A DNA stretch of 54,450 bases from Microbacteriaceae bacterium PS02344 (lineage in GTDB: Bacteria; Actinomycetota; Actinomycetes; Actinomycetales; Microbacteriaceae): NCBI GenBank assembly GCA_029959905.1, contig JASCNZ010000016.1:1-54450 (forward strand). The letters are read 5' to 3'. Numbering within the stretch: position 1 is the stretch's first letter; each line of letters begins with the position of its first letter. The notes under the pieces are model-generated. The model was not told the origin of the DNA, ran no database searches, and saw nothing but the letters and a program-made list of their open reading frames with translations. A program made the position numbers and the translations under genes. Below are positions 25,808 through 33,614 of the stretch, piece by piece.

Positions 25808-26188
25808 TCACCAGAAGCGCTCGGTCTGCTCCGGCTCGGGCACCGCGCTGCCCCAGCGGTCGGCTTCCGCCTTGGCGGCCTCGGCGGCGGCATCCGCCTC
25901 GTCGAGCGCGACCGTCGCCCCGATCGCTCCCGGGCCCGTCGCGTCGAGACGCAGCTCGGTGCGCGAACCCGTGGCCGAGAGCACGACCGTGCAGTCGAGC
26001 ACCCGGCCGAGCCAGCGCACCGGGTCTCCTCCCGCTTCCTCGATCAGCCGGTAGCGCACGTTGGTCTCGAGGTCGCGGAGCGCGGCGATCACCGCCTCGC
26101 CCGTCACCCCGTCGAGGCGCTCGACGACTTCGAGCCGATGCCCTTGGGCGATGGCGACCTGCCCGGGGACCACGATCGTCCTGTCCAT
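25808..26188 (-). CDS. Conserved hypothetical protein (126 aa)
   Basis: Soluble 126-aa protein without signal peptide or membrane helix. It has a hydrophobic N-terminal strand-rich half (TIVVPGQVAIAQGHRLEVVERL) and a charged Ala/Glu-rich C-terminal helix (DEADAAAEAAKAEADRW) ending in EQTERFW. I do not recognise a family. Codon use resembles its neighbours. It is convergent with dnaE2 (26-bp gap) and its start faces the 324-bp non-coding stretch that carries a large palindrome. Confidence 0.7.
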   Translation of the reverse strand: MDRTIVVPGQVAIAQGHRLEVVERLDGVTGEAVIAALRDLETNVRYRLIEEAGGDPVRWLGRVLDCTVVLSATGSRTELRLDATGPGAIGATVALDEADAAAEAAKAEADRWGSAVPEPEQTERFW

Positions 26189-26248
26189 GCGACCACTCTA
26201 GGAAGCATCCGGGCGCGGCGATAGAGACCCGATGCGATACCCCCAGGG

Positions 26249-26286
26249 AAATCGTCGTGTCCCCCATATGGCGGACACGAGCATTT
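26249..26286. promoter_or_regulatory. 38-bp imperfect palindrome, candidate operator
   Basis: Arms AAATNNTCGTGTCC (26249-26262) and its reverse complement (26273-26286) match at 12 of 14 positions around the 10-bp centre CCCATATGGC. The inner 8 bp (TCGTGTCC/GGACACGA) are perfect. It lies 61 bp upstream of the 126-aa gene's start on the minus strand and 226 bp before the yecE-like gene. The symmetry suits a dimeric repressor; which one is unknown. Confidence 0.55.
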
Positions 26287-26500
26287 GGGCGTACCCTGCA
26301 TCTCATAGCGGGGGCGACGGCCGAGGACTGGGGAATCGGTCGACGAGCGCAGCGATGATTCGCGGCCTCCCGCCCGGGGAAGGGCGGTGCGCCCTCTCGA
26401 CGACACCCGTGTCTGGGGCGGGCCGATCGGGAGGGCGACATCCGCATAGCCCTCCCGCTTCGACCGGTCAAGACGCTCGGAGCCCGCGTGTCCTGACGTC

Positions 26501-26512
26501 TACCGTCGGCGC
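26501..26512 (+). promoter_or_regulatory. Putative leaderless promoter -10 for the DUF72 gene
   Basis: TACCGT at 26501-26506, six bases, then ATG 26513; no Shine-Dalgarno in between. Confidence 0.45.
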
Positions 26513-27391
26513 ATGGTCGAGACACCGGAATCCGCCCGCGGGCGCGCCTACGTCGGCGTGTCGGGATGGCGTTATCCCCGTTGGCGCGGTGATTTCTACC
26601 CGAAGGGACTGGTGCAGCGCCGCGAACTCGCCTACATCGGCGAGCAGATGACCAGTGTCGAGATCAACGGATCGTTCTACTCGCTGCAGCGTCCGGAGAG
26701 CTATCGACGGTGGCGCGGCGAGGTGCCGTCGGACTTCCCCTTCGCGGTGAAGGGGTCGCGCTACATCTCGCACATGCTGCGCCTGCGCGACGTCGAGCAG
26801 GCACTGGCGAACTTCTTCGCGTCGGGGGTGCTCGCGCTCGGCTCACAACTCGGGCCAGTTCTCTGGCAGCTCCCGGCCCGGCAGCGGTTCCAGGCCGAGG
26901 TCGTCGCGGCCTTCCTCGAGGCCCTGCCAACCACGACCGGGGAGGCCCTCGACCTCGCGCGGCACCACGACGCGCGGCTCGACGGGCGCGCCTGGCTCGA
27001 GATCGAATCGGACCGACCGATCCGGTACGCGCTCGAGCCCCGCTCGGCGGACTTCGCGGATGCTGCCGCTCTCGACCTGCTGTCGCAGCACGGCGTCTCG
27101 CTCGTCATCGCCGACACGGCCGGCACCTGGCCGCGCTTCGATGCGCTCACCGCGGACTTCGTCTACGTGCGACTGCACGGCGCGCAGGCGCTCTACGCCA
27201 GTGGATACACGGGCGCGGAACTGCGCGCCTGGGCCGACTCGGTGCAGGGGTGGGTCGAGGGAACGGCCACCGGCGACGGACGCCCCCGTGACGTCTTCGT
27301 CTACTTCGACAACGACGCCCGCGGCTTCGCGCCCCACGATGCGCGCACGCTGGTCGGGATGCTCGAAGACGGCGGACGGGTCAGCGGATAG
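26513..27391 (+). CDS. DUF72 (YecE-like) family protein
   Basis: 292-aa cytosolic protein with the DUF72 TIM-barrel-like signature: YVGVSGWRYPRWRGDFYPKGL at the N-terminus, then VEINGSFYSLQRPESYRRW, FPFAVKGSRYISHMLRL and GPVLWQLP, and a C-terminal YVRLHGAQALYASGYT/VFVYFDNDARGFAPHDA region. The family is widespread but its biochemical role is not established. It begins a run of small plus-strand genes, each preceded by a TANNNT hexamer, and is followed after 9 bp by a small membrane protein. Confidence 0.9.
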   Translation: MVETPESARGRAYVGVSGWRYPRWRGDFYPKGLVQRRELAYIGEQMTSVEINGSFYSLQRPESYRRWRGEVPSDFPFAVKGSRYISHMLRLRDVEQALANFFASGVLALGSQLGPVLWQLPARQRFQAEVVAAFLEALPTTTGEALDLARHHDARLDGRAWLEIESDRPIRYALEPRSADFADAAALDLLSQHGVSLVIADTAGTWPRFDALTADFVYVRLHGAQALYASGYTGAELRAWADSVQGWVEGTATGDGRPRDVFVYFDNDARGFAPHDARTLVGMLEDGGRVSG

Positions 27392-27400
27392 GATCGCGGC
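27389..27400 (+). promoter_or_regulatory. Putative leaderless promoter -10 for the small membrane protein gene
   Basis: TAGGAT at 27389-27394 overlaps the DUF72 stop codon; six bases later is ATG 27401. No ribosome-binding sequence is seen. Confidence 0.5.
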
Positions 27401-27691
27401 ATGTCGTTCGCCCTGTTCCAGGCCGGCCAGCGCCGCGCCCCGCGCACCGCCGCGCGGCGCATTGCGTGGGGTGTGGTCACGCTTCTGCCGCTCGGAGCGA
27501 TCGCCGCCTGCTTCACCGTCGGCGCGGTGCTCGGGTGGACCGGTGATGCGGCGGTGGGCGACGGCGAACTGGCATGGCTCACAGGGTTCGCGATCGGGTT
27601 CGACCTGTTGTTCGTGGTGACGCTCGTGGGCGGGGTGATCGAGGTGCGGCGGCAGCTCGCGGCGGAGCAGGCGGCGCGCGCCGAGATGTGA
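27401..27691 (+). CDS. Small two-helix membrane protein of unknown function
   Basis: 96 aa. A basic N-terminus ([11 protein letters not shown]) leads into a first hydrophobic helix (about 21-46) and, after an acidic loop (TGDAAVGDGE), a second helix (about 57-82), then a charged C-terminal helix (EVRRQLAAEQAARAEM). Positive residues at both ends predict both termini in the cytosol. I do not recognise a family. It stands between the DUF72 gene and the tRNA-Pro terminator. Confidence 0.7.
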   Translation: MSFALFQAGQRRAPRTAARRIAWGVVTLLPLGAIAACFTVGAVLGWTGDAAVGDGELAWLTGFAIGFDLLFVVTLVGGVIEVRRQLAAEQAARAEM

Positions 27692-27729
27692 TCGTTCGCC
27701 GTCTGGCGAAGCGGCTGCCGCATACGACG

Positions 27730-27762
27730 AAGGCCCGGAGACTCTCTCGAGTTCCGGGCCTT
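27730..27762. terminator. Terminator downstream of tRNA-Pro
   Basis: Perfect 10-bp stem AAGGCCCGGA (27730-27739) and TCCGGGCCTT (27753-27762), 13-nt loop, lying 5 bp beyond the 3' end of the minus-strand tRNA. It can also end the converging small membrane protein transcript. It shares the AAGGCCCGG core with the hairpin at 15438-15472. Confidence 0.85.
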
Positions 27763-27767
27763 GCTGG

Positions 27768-27841
<74 letters not shown>

Positions 27842-27936
27842 TTGTTCTGCACTCTCGCGCAGGCAACTCATCCATCTTAGCCTGACGTTCGGGCGTCCGC
27901 GAACCAGCGCCCGTTGCGTGTGTCGGAGGCCGGGCG

Positions 27937-27948
27937 TAGCGTGCGGCC
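27937..27948 (+). promoter_or_regulatory. Putative leaderless promoter -10 for the GNAT gene
   Basis: TAGCGT at 27937-27942, six bases, ATG 27949. It is back-to-back with the tRNA-Pro promoter region. Confidence 0.45.
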
Positions 27949-28545
27949 ATGACCACGATCACGACCGCGCCGGCGACGATCGCGCGCTGGGACGATGTGC
28001 AGCACGCGCTGACCGGCGGGGGCGACGGCGCCAGCTGCCAGTGCGTCTGGCCGGTGCTCCGCAACAAGGACTGGAACGCCACGACCCTCGACGATCGGGG
28101 GCGGCTCTTCCGCGACGAGATCGAGTCGGGCCCTCCCCCGGGCCTGGTGGCATACGTCGATGGCGAGGCCGCGGGGTGGATCCGCGTCGGGCCGCGCGTG
28201 CGACAGGAGCGGATCGGTCACACGCGCGCGATCGTCGCCACGACCGCCGAACCTCTCGACGCCGACGACGTCTGGGCGGTGACCTGCTTCGTCGTGCGTC
28301 GGGAGCATCGAGGACAGGGACTGAACGATCGACTGCTCCAGGAGGCCGTCGCCTTCGCCCGAGCCAGCGGAGCTCGCGTGATCGAGGGGTATCCGGTCGA
28401 CACATGGGGCGAGAAGCAGGCAGCGAACGAGCTGTTCCACGGCACGCTGGGCACGTTCCTTCGTGCGGGCTTCGTCCGACGCGGCGACCTCACCCGCGGG
28501 CGGACGCTCGTGACGCTCGACGTCGGCGATAGCGTGGAAGCATGA
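27949..28545 (+). CDS. GNAT-family N-acetyltransferase
   Basis: 198-aa acetyltransferase with the acetyl-CoA motif A in VTCFVVRREHRGQGLNDRLL (about 111-130), where RGQGLN carries the pyrophosphate-binding turn, followed by the helix AVAFARASGARVIEGYPVD. The N-terminal third contains two nearby cysteines (Cys30, Cys32) in GASCQCVWPV, a pattern I recall from small-molecule GNATs. The C-terminal segment LGTFLRAGFVRRGDL is the usual motif B end. The substrate is unknown. Its stop overlaps the next gene's ATG (ATGA), so the pair is coupled. Confidence 0.88.
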   Translation: MTTITTAPATIARWDDVQHALTGGGDGASCQCVWPVLRNKDWNATTLDDRGRLFRDEIESGPPPGLVAYVDGEAAGWIRVGPRVRQERIGHTRAIVATTAEPLDADDVWAVTCFVVRREHRGQGLNDRLLQEAVAFARASGARVIEGYPVDTWGEKQAANELFHGTLGTFLRAGFVRRGDLTRGRTLVTLDVGDSVEA

Positions 28546-28997
28546 GCGACGAGCATCCCCCCATCGACGATTCCGTTCTCGGCGTCTTCGTGCGCGCGAC
28601 CGGCGAGACGGGTGACGGGTCGGTGCTCACCTACGACTGGTACACCGGGTCAGCCGACATCGGCGGCGAGACGGTCGAGCTGATGCTCGAAGGCGCAGAT
28701 CCGGACGACGCGCAGAAGCGGCTCCCCCGCCTGCGAGCGGTGATGGCCGACCTGGAGCGCGTGCAGCGGGCCGCATCGGACGCCGTCGTCGCCGCCTTCA
28801 GCCAGGGCGACCCGTCGCCCCACGACCTCGAGCAGGGCGCCGCCGATCTGCTTCTCGAGGCGGTCGTAGCGGGAGCCGACGGATCGATCGTGCTGCACTT
28901 CACCGATGCGTGCGGCGAGCACTTTCCCGAGGGGTACTGGCCCGCGGCGCACCTCGCCGACGACGACACGGTGGCGACGGTCACCGTCGAGTCATGA
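28542..28997 (+). CDS. Conserved hypothetical protein, DUF2004-like (151 aa)
   Basis: Soluble acidic protein of 151 aa. It begins with a beta-rich segment (SVLGVFVRATGE, LTYDWYTGSADIGGETVELMLEG), then two amphipathic helices (LPRLRAVMADLERVQRAASDAVVAAFSQ), and ends FTDACGEHFPEGYWPAAHLADDD. The GxHFPEGYWPAAH-like ending resembles small proteins grouped as DUF2004/DUF6985, which have no known function; the match is from memory. It overlaps the acetyltransferase gene by 4 nt and also has TAGCGT six bases before its ATG, so it may have its own start as well. Confidence 0.75.
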   Translation: MSDEHPPIDDSVLGVFVRATGETGDGSVLTYDWYTGSADIGGETVELMLEGADPDDAQKRLPRLRAVMADLERVQRAASDAVVAAFSQGDPSPHDLEQGAADLLLEAVVAGADGSIVLHFTDACGEHFPEGYWPAAHLADDDTVATVTVES

Positions 28998-29007
28998 GGC
29001 TGGCTCC

Positions 29008-29388
29008 ATGAGCGCGACGGTACGGGTCGACAGCTGGCTCTGGGCGGTGCGCGTATTCAAGACGCGCTCGGCCGCCACGACGGCGTGCCGGGCGGGTCAC
29101 GTGCGCGTCAACAGCGACAAGGCGAAGGCGGCCCAGGCACTCAAGGTGGGAGACGAGGTGCGCATCCGCATCTCCGGATTCGACCGCATCCTCATCGTGC
29201 GGCAACTGCTCGTGAAGCGCGTGGGCGCGCCGCTCGCGGCCGTCGCTGCCGAGGACCGCACGCCGGCGCGGGAACCTCAAGCGGTGATCGCTGTGCGTGA
29301 CCGCGGAGCAGGGCGCCCCACCAAGCGGGAGCGGCGCGAGATCGATCGCCTGCAGGGGCGCAATTCGCGAGACCCATTCGTGGAATAG
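29008..29388 (+). CDS. S4-domain RNA-binding protein (Hsp15-like)
   Basis: 126 aa. The S4 domain occupies the N-terminal half: VRVDSWLWAVRVFKTRSAATTACRAGHVRVN followed by KVGDEVRIRI. The C-terminal half is basic and disordered (GRPTKRERREIDRLQGRNS). Hsp15-type proteins bind nascent-chain-blocked 50S subunits and rescue stalled ribosomes; this role is inferred from the family. ATG 29008 was chosen since the S4 motif starts six residues later. It is 10 bp behind the 151-aa gene and 12 bp before the SOS box of the HNH gene. Confidence 0.88.
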   Translation: MSATVRVDSWLWAVRVFKTRSAATTACRAGHVRVNSDKAKAAQALKVGDEVRIRISGFDRILIVRQLLVKRVGAPLAAVAAEDRTPAREPQAVIAVRDRGAGRPTKRERREIDRLQGRNSRDPFVE

Positions 29389-29400
29389 CTCTACCGATGT

Positions 29401-29416
29401 TCGAACATATGTTCTA
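29401..29416 (+). promoter_or_regulatory. Near-consensus LexA (SOS) box
   Basis: TCGAACATATGTTCTA matches the actinobacterial SOS box TCGAAC-N4-GTTCGA with a single mismatch (T for G at position 15). The inner 12 bp, GAACATATGTTC, are a perfect palindrome. It ends 10 bp before ATG 29427 and abuts the -10-like TAAACT at 29415-29420, so bound LexA would block transcription. Confidence 0.88.
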
Positions 29417-29426
29417 AACTGTTCAT
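29415..29426 (+). promoter_or_regulatory. Putative leaderless promoter -10 for the HNH gene
   Basis: TAAACT at 29415-29420, six bases, then ATG 29427. It overlaps the last two bases of the SOS box. Confidence 0.6.
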
Positions 29427-30971
29427 ATGTCCGGCTCCCCGACTCCTCCCCCCGACATCGACGAGCGGCGACGGCTGGTGGATGCGTGGGTCGATGTGCG
29501 GCGGCAGATCGCCCGGCTCGAAGCGGAGGCGTCTGCGCTCCTCGGCGAACGGCTGCGGACGCACGACGAAGACATCGCTGAGCATCCGCACCATCGCGAC
29601 GCCATCCATCGGTCCATGGTCGCGGAGTATGCGGCGGCCGGGCGACTATCGCAGGGCGCGATCGAGTTCGCGTTCGCGGACGCCATGGTGGTCGGGCGCG
29701 ATCTCCTGGCGGTCGGCCAGGCGTTCCAGCGGGGTGACATCACGGCCGCGCACGTCCACGAGATCGTGCGATGCGCGGCGGTGGTGCGCGAAGCCATTCG
29801 CAACGGCACGGCGGATGCTTCCGCCCTCGGCCTCTACGAGAACGCGGTGCTCGTCGTGGCCGAGAGCGAGAGCGCCATCCGCACGCGCATGCACGCACCG
29901 CGCCTGGCGGCGGCTCTCGCCGGGGAGAGTGTGAGTGAACGCCACCGGCGGGCCACAGACGAACGAGGTGTGAGCGTGAAGTCGCTCGACGACGGACTCG
30001 CCCTGCTCACCGCGGTGCTGCCCGAGGCGCTCGCCTTCGCGGTGCGCGACCGCTTGACCGCGATGGCCAAGGAGGTCATCGCCACCCGCGGCAACGACGA
30101 GCCGGCGTGGATGCCGCACCCGCTGCTCGATCACGCCGACATCTCCCCCGATGAGTGGATCCTCCCCGAACACGTCGCGTGGGACGACGAGGCGACCGCC
30201 GGTCTCGACGACGCGATCTTCGGCGGGACGACGTTCACGACCGACCCGCTCCGGGCGTCAGATGCGGTCACAGCTTCCGGTCCCGTCGCGGCCTCTGCCT
30301 CGTCCGCGCCGATGGACGCAGCCATCGACATCGACGCAGCCATCGACATCGGCGCAGTCGTCGACGTCGTCGAGCAGCGCCCAGTGGACACGCGCACACT
30401 CGACCAGGTGCGCGCCGACCTCCTCACCGATCTGCTCCTCGCCGGTGCTCCGAGCGGCTGTCATGGCACCGGCCTCGGCCGCATCCAGGCGCGTGTGCAG
30501 GTGACGGTCGCGGCCACCACGCTCGCCGGCCTCGACGACCGGCTCGCCGAACTCGACGGTCATGGCCCCCTCGACGCCGACACCGCCCGCGCCCTGGCCG
30601 CTCGGGCGACGGGCTGGAGCCGCCTCTTCCTCGACGCCGAGGGCATGGTCACCGAGACCGACGCCTACACGCCCACCGAGAACATGCGACGATTCCTGCG
30701 CGCCCGTGACCAGCACTGTCGCTTCCCCGGTTGTCGGATGCCCGTGCATCGCTGCGACATCGACCATACGCACGAGCACTCGCGCGGCGGTCGGACGAGG
30801 CTCGACAACCTGAGCCATCTCTGTCGCGGACATCACGCCCTCAAACACCCCGACGTGCACGACGCGCACCGATGGTCGGCGAAGTCGCTCCCCGACGGCA
30901 CGATCGAATGGACCAGCCCCCTCGGACGCACATACTCCGATCACGCCCCGCGACGCGTGATGTTCGTGTGA
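29427..30971 (+). CDS. DUF222/HNH endonuclease (13E12-repeat family), SOS-regulated
   Basis: 514-aa protein. The N-terminal 330 residues form the helical DUF222 region (VDVRRQIARLEAEASALLGER, AYAAAGRLSQGAIEFAFADAM), interrupted near residues 280-315 by a low-complexity acidic insert with AAIDIDAAIDIG repeats. The C-terminus has an HNH nuclease motif at about 425-475: HCRFPGCR, CDIDHTHEHSRGG, NLSHLCRGHHALKH. The family is abundant in actinobacteria, where I recall the 13E12 members of M. tuberculosis being LexA-regulated; function remains unclear. A strong SOS box and a TAAACT hexamer directly precede the start, so induction by DNA damage is likely. Confidence 0.9.
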   Translation: MSGSPTPPPDIDERRRLVDAWVDVRRQIARLEAEASALLGERLRTHDEDIAEHPHHRDAIHRSMVAEYAAAGRLSQGAIEFAFADAMVVGRDLLAVGQAFQRGDITAAHVHEIVRCAAVVREAIRNGTADASALGLYENAVLVVAESESAIRTRMHAPRLAAALAGESVSERHRRATDERGVSVKSLDDGLALLTAVLPEALAFAVRDRLTAMAKEVIATRGNDEPAWMPHPLLDHADISPDEWILPEHVAWDDEATAGLDDAIFGGTTFTTDPLRASDAVTASGPVAASASSAPMDAAIDIDAAIDIGAVVDVVEQRPVDTRTLDQVRADLLTDLLLAGAPSGCHGTGLGRIQARVQVTVAATTLAGLDDRLAELDGHGPLDADTARALAARATGWSRLFLDAEGMVTETDAYTPTENMRRFLRARDQHCRFPGCRMPVHRCDIDHTHEHSRGGRTRLDNLSHLCRGHHALKHPDVHDAHRWSAKSLPDGTIEWTSPLGRTYSDHAPRRVMFV

Positions 30972-31044
30972 ACCTCCACGGATCGATCGCGCGCCGACAC
31001 GGCTGAGTTCGTATGGACCCCACGAACCGATCTCGCCGCGGCGA

Positions 31045-31938
31045 CTACACCAGGTCGAGCAGCCAGCCCGCGGAGCGCACGGCGGCGACCTCCGCCCGTT
31101 CGAGGCGCCCGGCCAACTCGCGGTCGCTCGTCACAGCGACCACCCGCTCCCCCGCGGCGACACGACGCTCGGCCTCCGCGACGATCGCATCGTCGCCTGC
31201 GGCATCCGCCCGGACGATCGCGACCGCCGCCTCATTCGACTCGACGGCCCGCGCCTGCCCCTCGACCACCATCGCCACGGCCGGGAACCAGGTCGTCCCA
31301 TCGAGCCCGACGGCCTCCGCCGGCACGCCGACGCCCGACACGCGGGAGATGAGACGCGAGGTCGCCCCCGCTCGATCCTTCCACCACCCGTCCGGCACCG
31401 AACCGACGACGTTCGCCGCGTCGACCACGAGGGTCACCCGCTCAGCGAGCAGCCGACGCAGCATCGGCCAGGACGACGCGAACCCCGGGTGCAGCGGAAG
31501 ACTCTCCACCTCGTCGAGCGGAACCCATTCCAGAGCGACGCTCTCGGGATCGCTGATCACCGGGTCGAACGGCACCTCGACCGCGGCGACGACCGTGGTG
31601 TACGTCCAGACGTCGAGGTCCAGCACGCTCGTGAAGATCGGCCGCACGGCGCCGTCGGGCACTCCGGCCTCTTCCTGCGCCTCGCGCAGCGCGCCGACGA
31701 TCGGCGCCTCGCCTTGGTGCAGCGCGCCGCCGGGCAACCCCCACGTCCCCCCGAAGTGGCTCCAGGCCACCCGGTGCTGCAGGAGCACGCCCCGGTCGGG
31801 ATCGACGGCCAACAGGCCCGCCGCTCCGAACCGGCCCCAATAGCGCTGACCTCCGGGCGCCTCGACCCAGGCATCACCCGGGTCGCGCGGCCCCTGGGGG
31901 CGACGCGGCTCACCGTCGGCAGGAGGAACGATCGTCAC
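31045..31938 (-). CDS. NUDIX hydrolase fused to a NYN/PIN-like nuclease domain
   Basis: 297 aa in two domains. Residues 30-160 are a NUDIX domain with an intact box: Gly71, Glu77 and REAQEEAGV (85-93). Residues 167-297 look like a NYN (YacP/PIN-like) ribonuclease domain: VTLVVDAANVVGS (Asp173, Asn176), GDDAIV (Asp249, Asp250) and TSDRELAGR (Asp272), the usual spacing of metal-binding acids. The pairing suggests cleavage of RNA or nucleotide ends plus clean-up of a nucleoside diphosphate product; substrate is unknown. It stands alone, convergent with the HNH gene and upstream of der's terminator. Confidence 0.82.
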   Translation of the reverse strand: MTIVPPADGEPRRPQGPRDPGDAWVEAPGGQRYWGRFGAAGLLAVDPDRGVLLQHRVAWSHFGGTWGLPGGALHQGEAPIVGALREAQEEAGVPDGAVRPIFTSVLDLDVWTYTTVVAAVEVPFDPVISDPESVALEWVPLDEVESLPLHPGFASSWPMLRRLLAERVTLVVDAANVVGSVPDGWWKDRAGATSRLISRVSGVGVPAEAVGLDGTTWFPAVAMVVEGQARAVESNEAAVAIVRADAAGDDAIVAEAERRVAAGERVVAVTSDRELAGRLERAEVAAVRSAGWLLDLV

Positions 31939-32041
31939 CCCTCCACCCTGTCACAGCCGCACGTCACCGGCGTCGACCGCAGACACACGACGCAAAGCGA
32001 GTTCTCTCGGCGCACACGCGCAGACCGGCACGCGGCGACGC

Positions 32042-32078
32042 GAACGGCGGGCGGCTCCATCGAGCACACCCGCCGTTC
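32042..32078 (-). terminator. Terminator downstream of der
   Basis: A 10-bp perfect stem GAACGGCGGG (32042-32051) and CCCGCCGTTC (32069-32078) with a 17-nt loop, 16 bp past the der stop on the minus strand. It separates the conserved der operon from the NUDIX-NYN gene. Confidence 0.75.
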
Positions 32079-32093
32079 CACGTCGATTCGACG

Positions 32094-33614
32094 TCAGCGC
32101 TGTCGACGCTCGCGCACGCGCATGTTGATGACGATCGGCGTTCCCTCGAACGGGTACAGCTCGCGCAGACGACGCTGGATGAAGCGTCGGTACCCCGGGT
32201 CGAGGAACCCGGTCGTGAACAGCACGAACGTCGGCGGACGCGTCGACGCCTGCGTGCCGAACAGGATGCGCGGCTGCTTCCCGCCCCGCAGCGGGTGCGG
32301 GTGCTCGGCCACGAGCTCGGCGAGGAACGCGTTGAACTTGCCCGTGGGGATGCGGCGGTCCCAGTTCTCGAGGGCGGTCTCCAGCGCGGGCACCAGCTTG
32401 TCGAGGTGACGACCGGTCTTCGCCGAGATGTTCACCCGCGGCGCCCAGGCCACGTGCGCGAGGTCCTGCTCGATCTCGCGCTCCAGGTAACGGCGGCGAT
32501 CGGCGTTCTCGAGGTCGTCGTCGTTCAGACGATCCCACTTGTTGAACGCCAGCACGAGCGCGCGACCCGACTCGAGCACCAGGTCGATGATGCGCACGTC
32601 CTGCTCGCTGATGGTCTCCGAGACGTCGAGCACGACGACAGCGACCTCCGCCTTCTCCAGCGCGGCCGAGGTGCGCAGCGAGGCGTAGAAGTCCGCCCCC
32701 TGCGCCATGTGCACGCGGCGGCGGATGCCGGCGGTGTCGACGAGCGTCCACAACTTGCCGCCGAGCTCGACGACCTCGTCGACCGGGTCGCGGGTGGTGC
32801 CCGCGAGGTCGTTCACGACGACGCGCTCCTCACCGGCGGCCTTGTTGAGCAGCGACGACTTGCCGACGTTCGGGCGGCCCAGGATCGCCACCCGGCGCGG
32901 TCCGCCGATCTCGGCCTTCGCGACCGCCGACACCTCGGGGAGCTTCTTCAGCACCTCGTCGAGCAGGTCGGCGACACCGCGGCCGTGGATCGCCGACACG
33001 GGGTGCGGCTCTCCCAGTCCCAGGTTCCACAGCGCGGCGGCCTCGGGCTCCTGGCGGGCGTCATCGATCTTGTTGGCGACGAGGAAGACGGGCTTGCCGC
33101 TCTTGCGCAGCAGCTTCACGACGTGCTCGTCGGTCGACGTCGCGCCGACCATCGCATCGACGACGAACAGCACCACGTCGGAGAGGTCGATCGCGACCTC
33201 GGCCTGCGCCGCGACGGAGCGGTCGATGCCGCGGGCATCCGGCTCCCACCCGCCGGTGTCGACGAGCGTGAACCGGCGGTCCGACCACTCGGCCTTGTAG
33301 GTGACGCGGTCGCGGGTGACGCCGGGGGTGTCTTCCACGACGGCCTCGCGGCGGCCGAGGATGCGGTTCACGAGCGCCGACTTGCCGACGTTCGGTCGTC
33401 CGACGATCGCGACGACGGGCAGGGCCGGAAGGAACTGGATGCCGTCCTCGCCGAGCTCGATGCCCGCGAGGAGGGCAGCATCCTCGTCGTCCAGCTCGTA
33501 GTCGGCCAGACCCTGGCGCAGGGTCTCGGCGCGCTGCTCGGCGAGCTGCTCGTCGAGGTTCTCCATCTTCTCGGCGAGCTGATCGGGCGCGCCTTCGTAT
33601 TCGTCATCGGCCAT
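32094..33614 (-). CDS. der: Ribosome-assembly GTPase Der (EngA)
   Basis: 506-aa tandem GTPase needed for 50S maturation. Two G domains are visible, each with GRPNVGKS (first at about 72-79, second near 245-253), DTPGVTRD and DTAG-type G3 segments, NKID and NKWD G4 motifs, and the C-terminal KH-like domain ([10 protein letters not shown] to [15 protein letters not shown]). An acidic 60-residue N-terminal extension is usual in actinobacteria. The ATG overlaps the cmk stop by 11 nt. It is the last gene of the tyrA-cmk-der group and is followed by a hairpin. Confidence 0.97.
   Translation of the reverse strand: MADDEYEGAPDQLAEKMENLDEQLAEQRAETLRQGLADYELDDEDAALLAGIELGEDGIQFLPALPVVAIVGRPNVGKSALVNRILGRREAVVEDTPGVTRDRVTYKAEWSDRRFTLVDTGGWEPDARGIDRSVAAQAEVAIDLSDVVLFVVDAMVGATSTDEHVVKLLRKSGKPVFLVANKIDDARQEPEAAALWNLGLGEPHPVSAIHGRGVADLLDEVLKKLPEVSAVAKAEIGGPRRVAILGRPNVGKSSLLNKAAGEERVVVNDLAGTTRDPVDEVVELGGKLWTLVDTAGIRRRVHMAQGADFYASLRTSAALEKAEVAVVVLDVSETISEQDVRIIDLVLESGRALVLAFNKWDRLNDDDLENADRRRYLEREIEQDLAHVAWAPRVNISAKTGRHLDKLVPALETALENWDRRIPTGKFNAFLAELVAEHPHPLRGGKQPRILFGTQASTRPPTFVLFTTGFLDPGYRRFIQRRLRELYPFEGTPIVINMRVRERRQR

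Larger units (their letters stand above)
26189..26512. other. 324-bp non-coding region with palindrome and two hairpins
   Basis: No convincing reading frame on either strand. It contains a 38-bp imperfect palindrome (26249-26286), a short hairpin AGGGCG-gtg-CGCCCT (26381-26395) and a 9-bp stem CGGGAGGGC/GCCCTCCCG (26428-26436 and 26449-26457, 12-nt loop). A TACCGT hexamer at 26501-26506 serves the yecE-like gene. This is the longest gene-free stretch in the window and could hold a small RNA or a two-way regulatory region. Confidence 0.6.

Noticed and set aside
29427..30971. Group I/II intron or retroelement associated with the HNH gene
   Set aside because: The HNH motif is within a DUF222 protein with its own promoter; no intron structure or interrupted host gene is visible.
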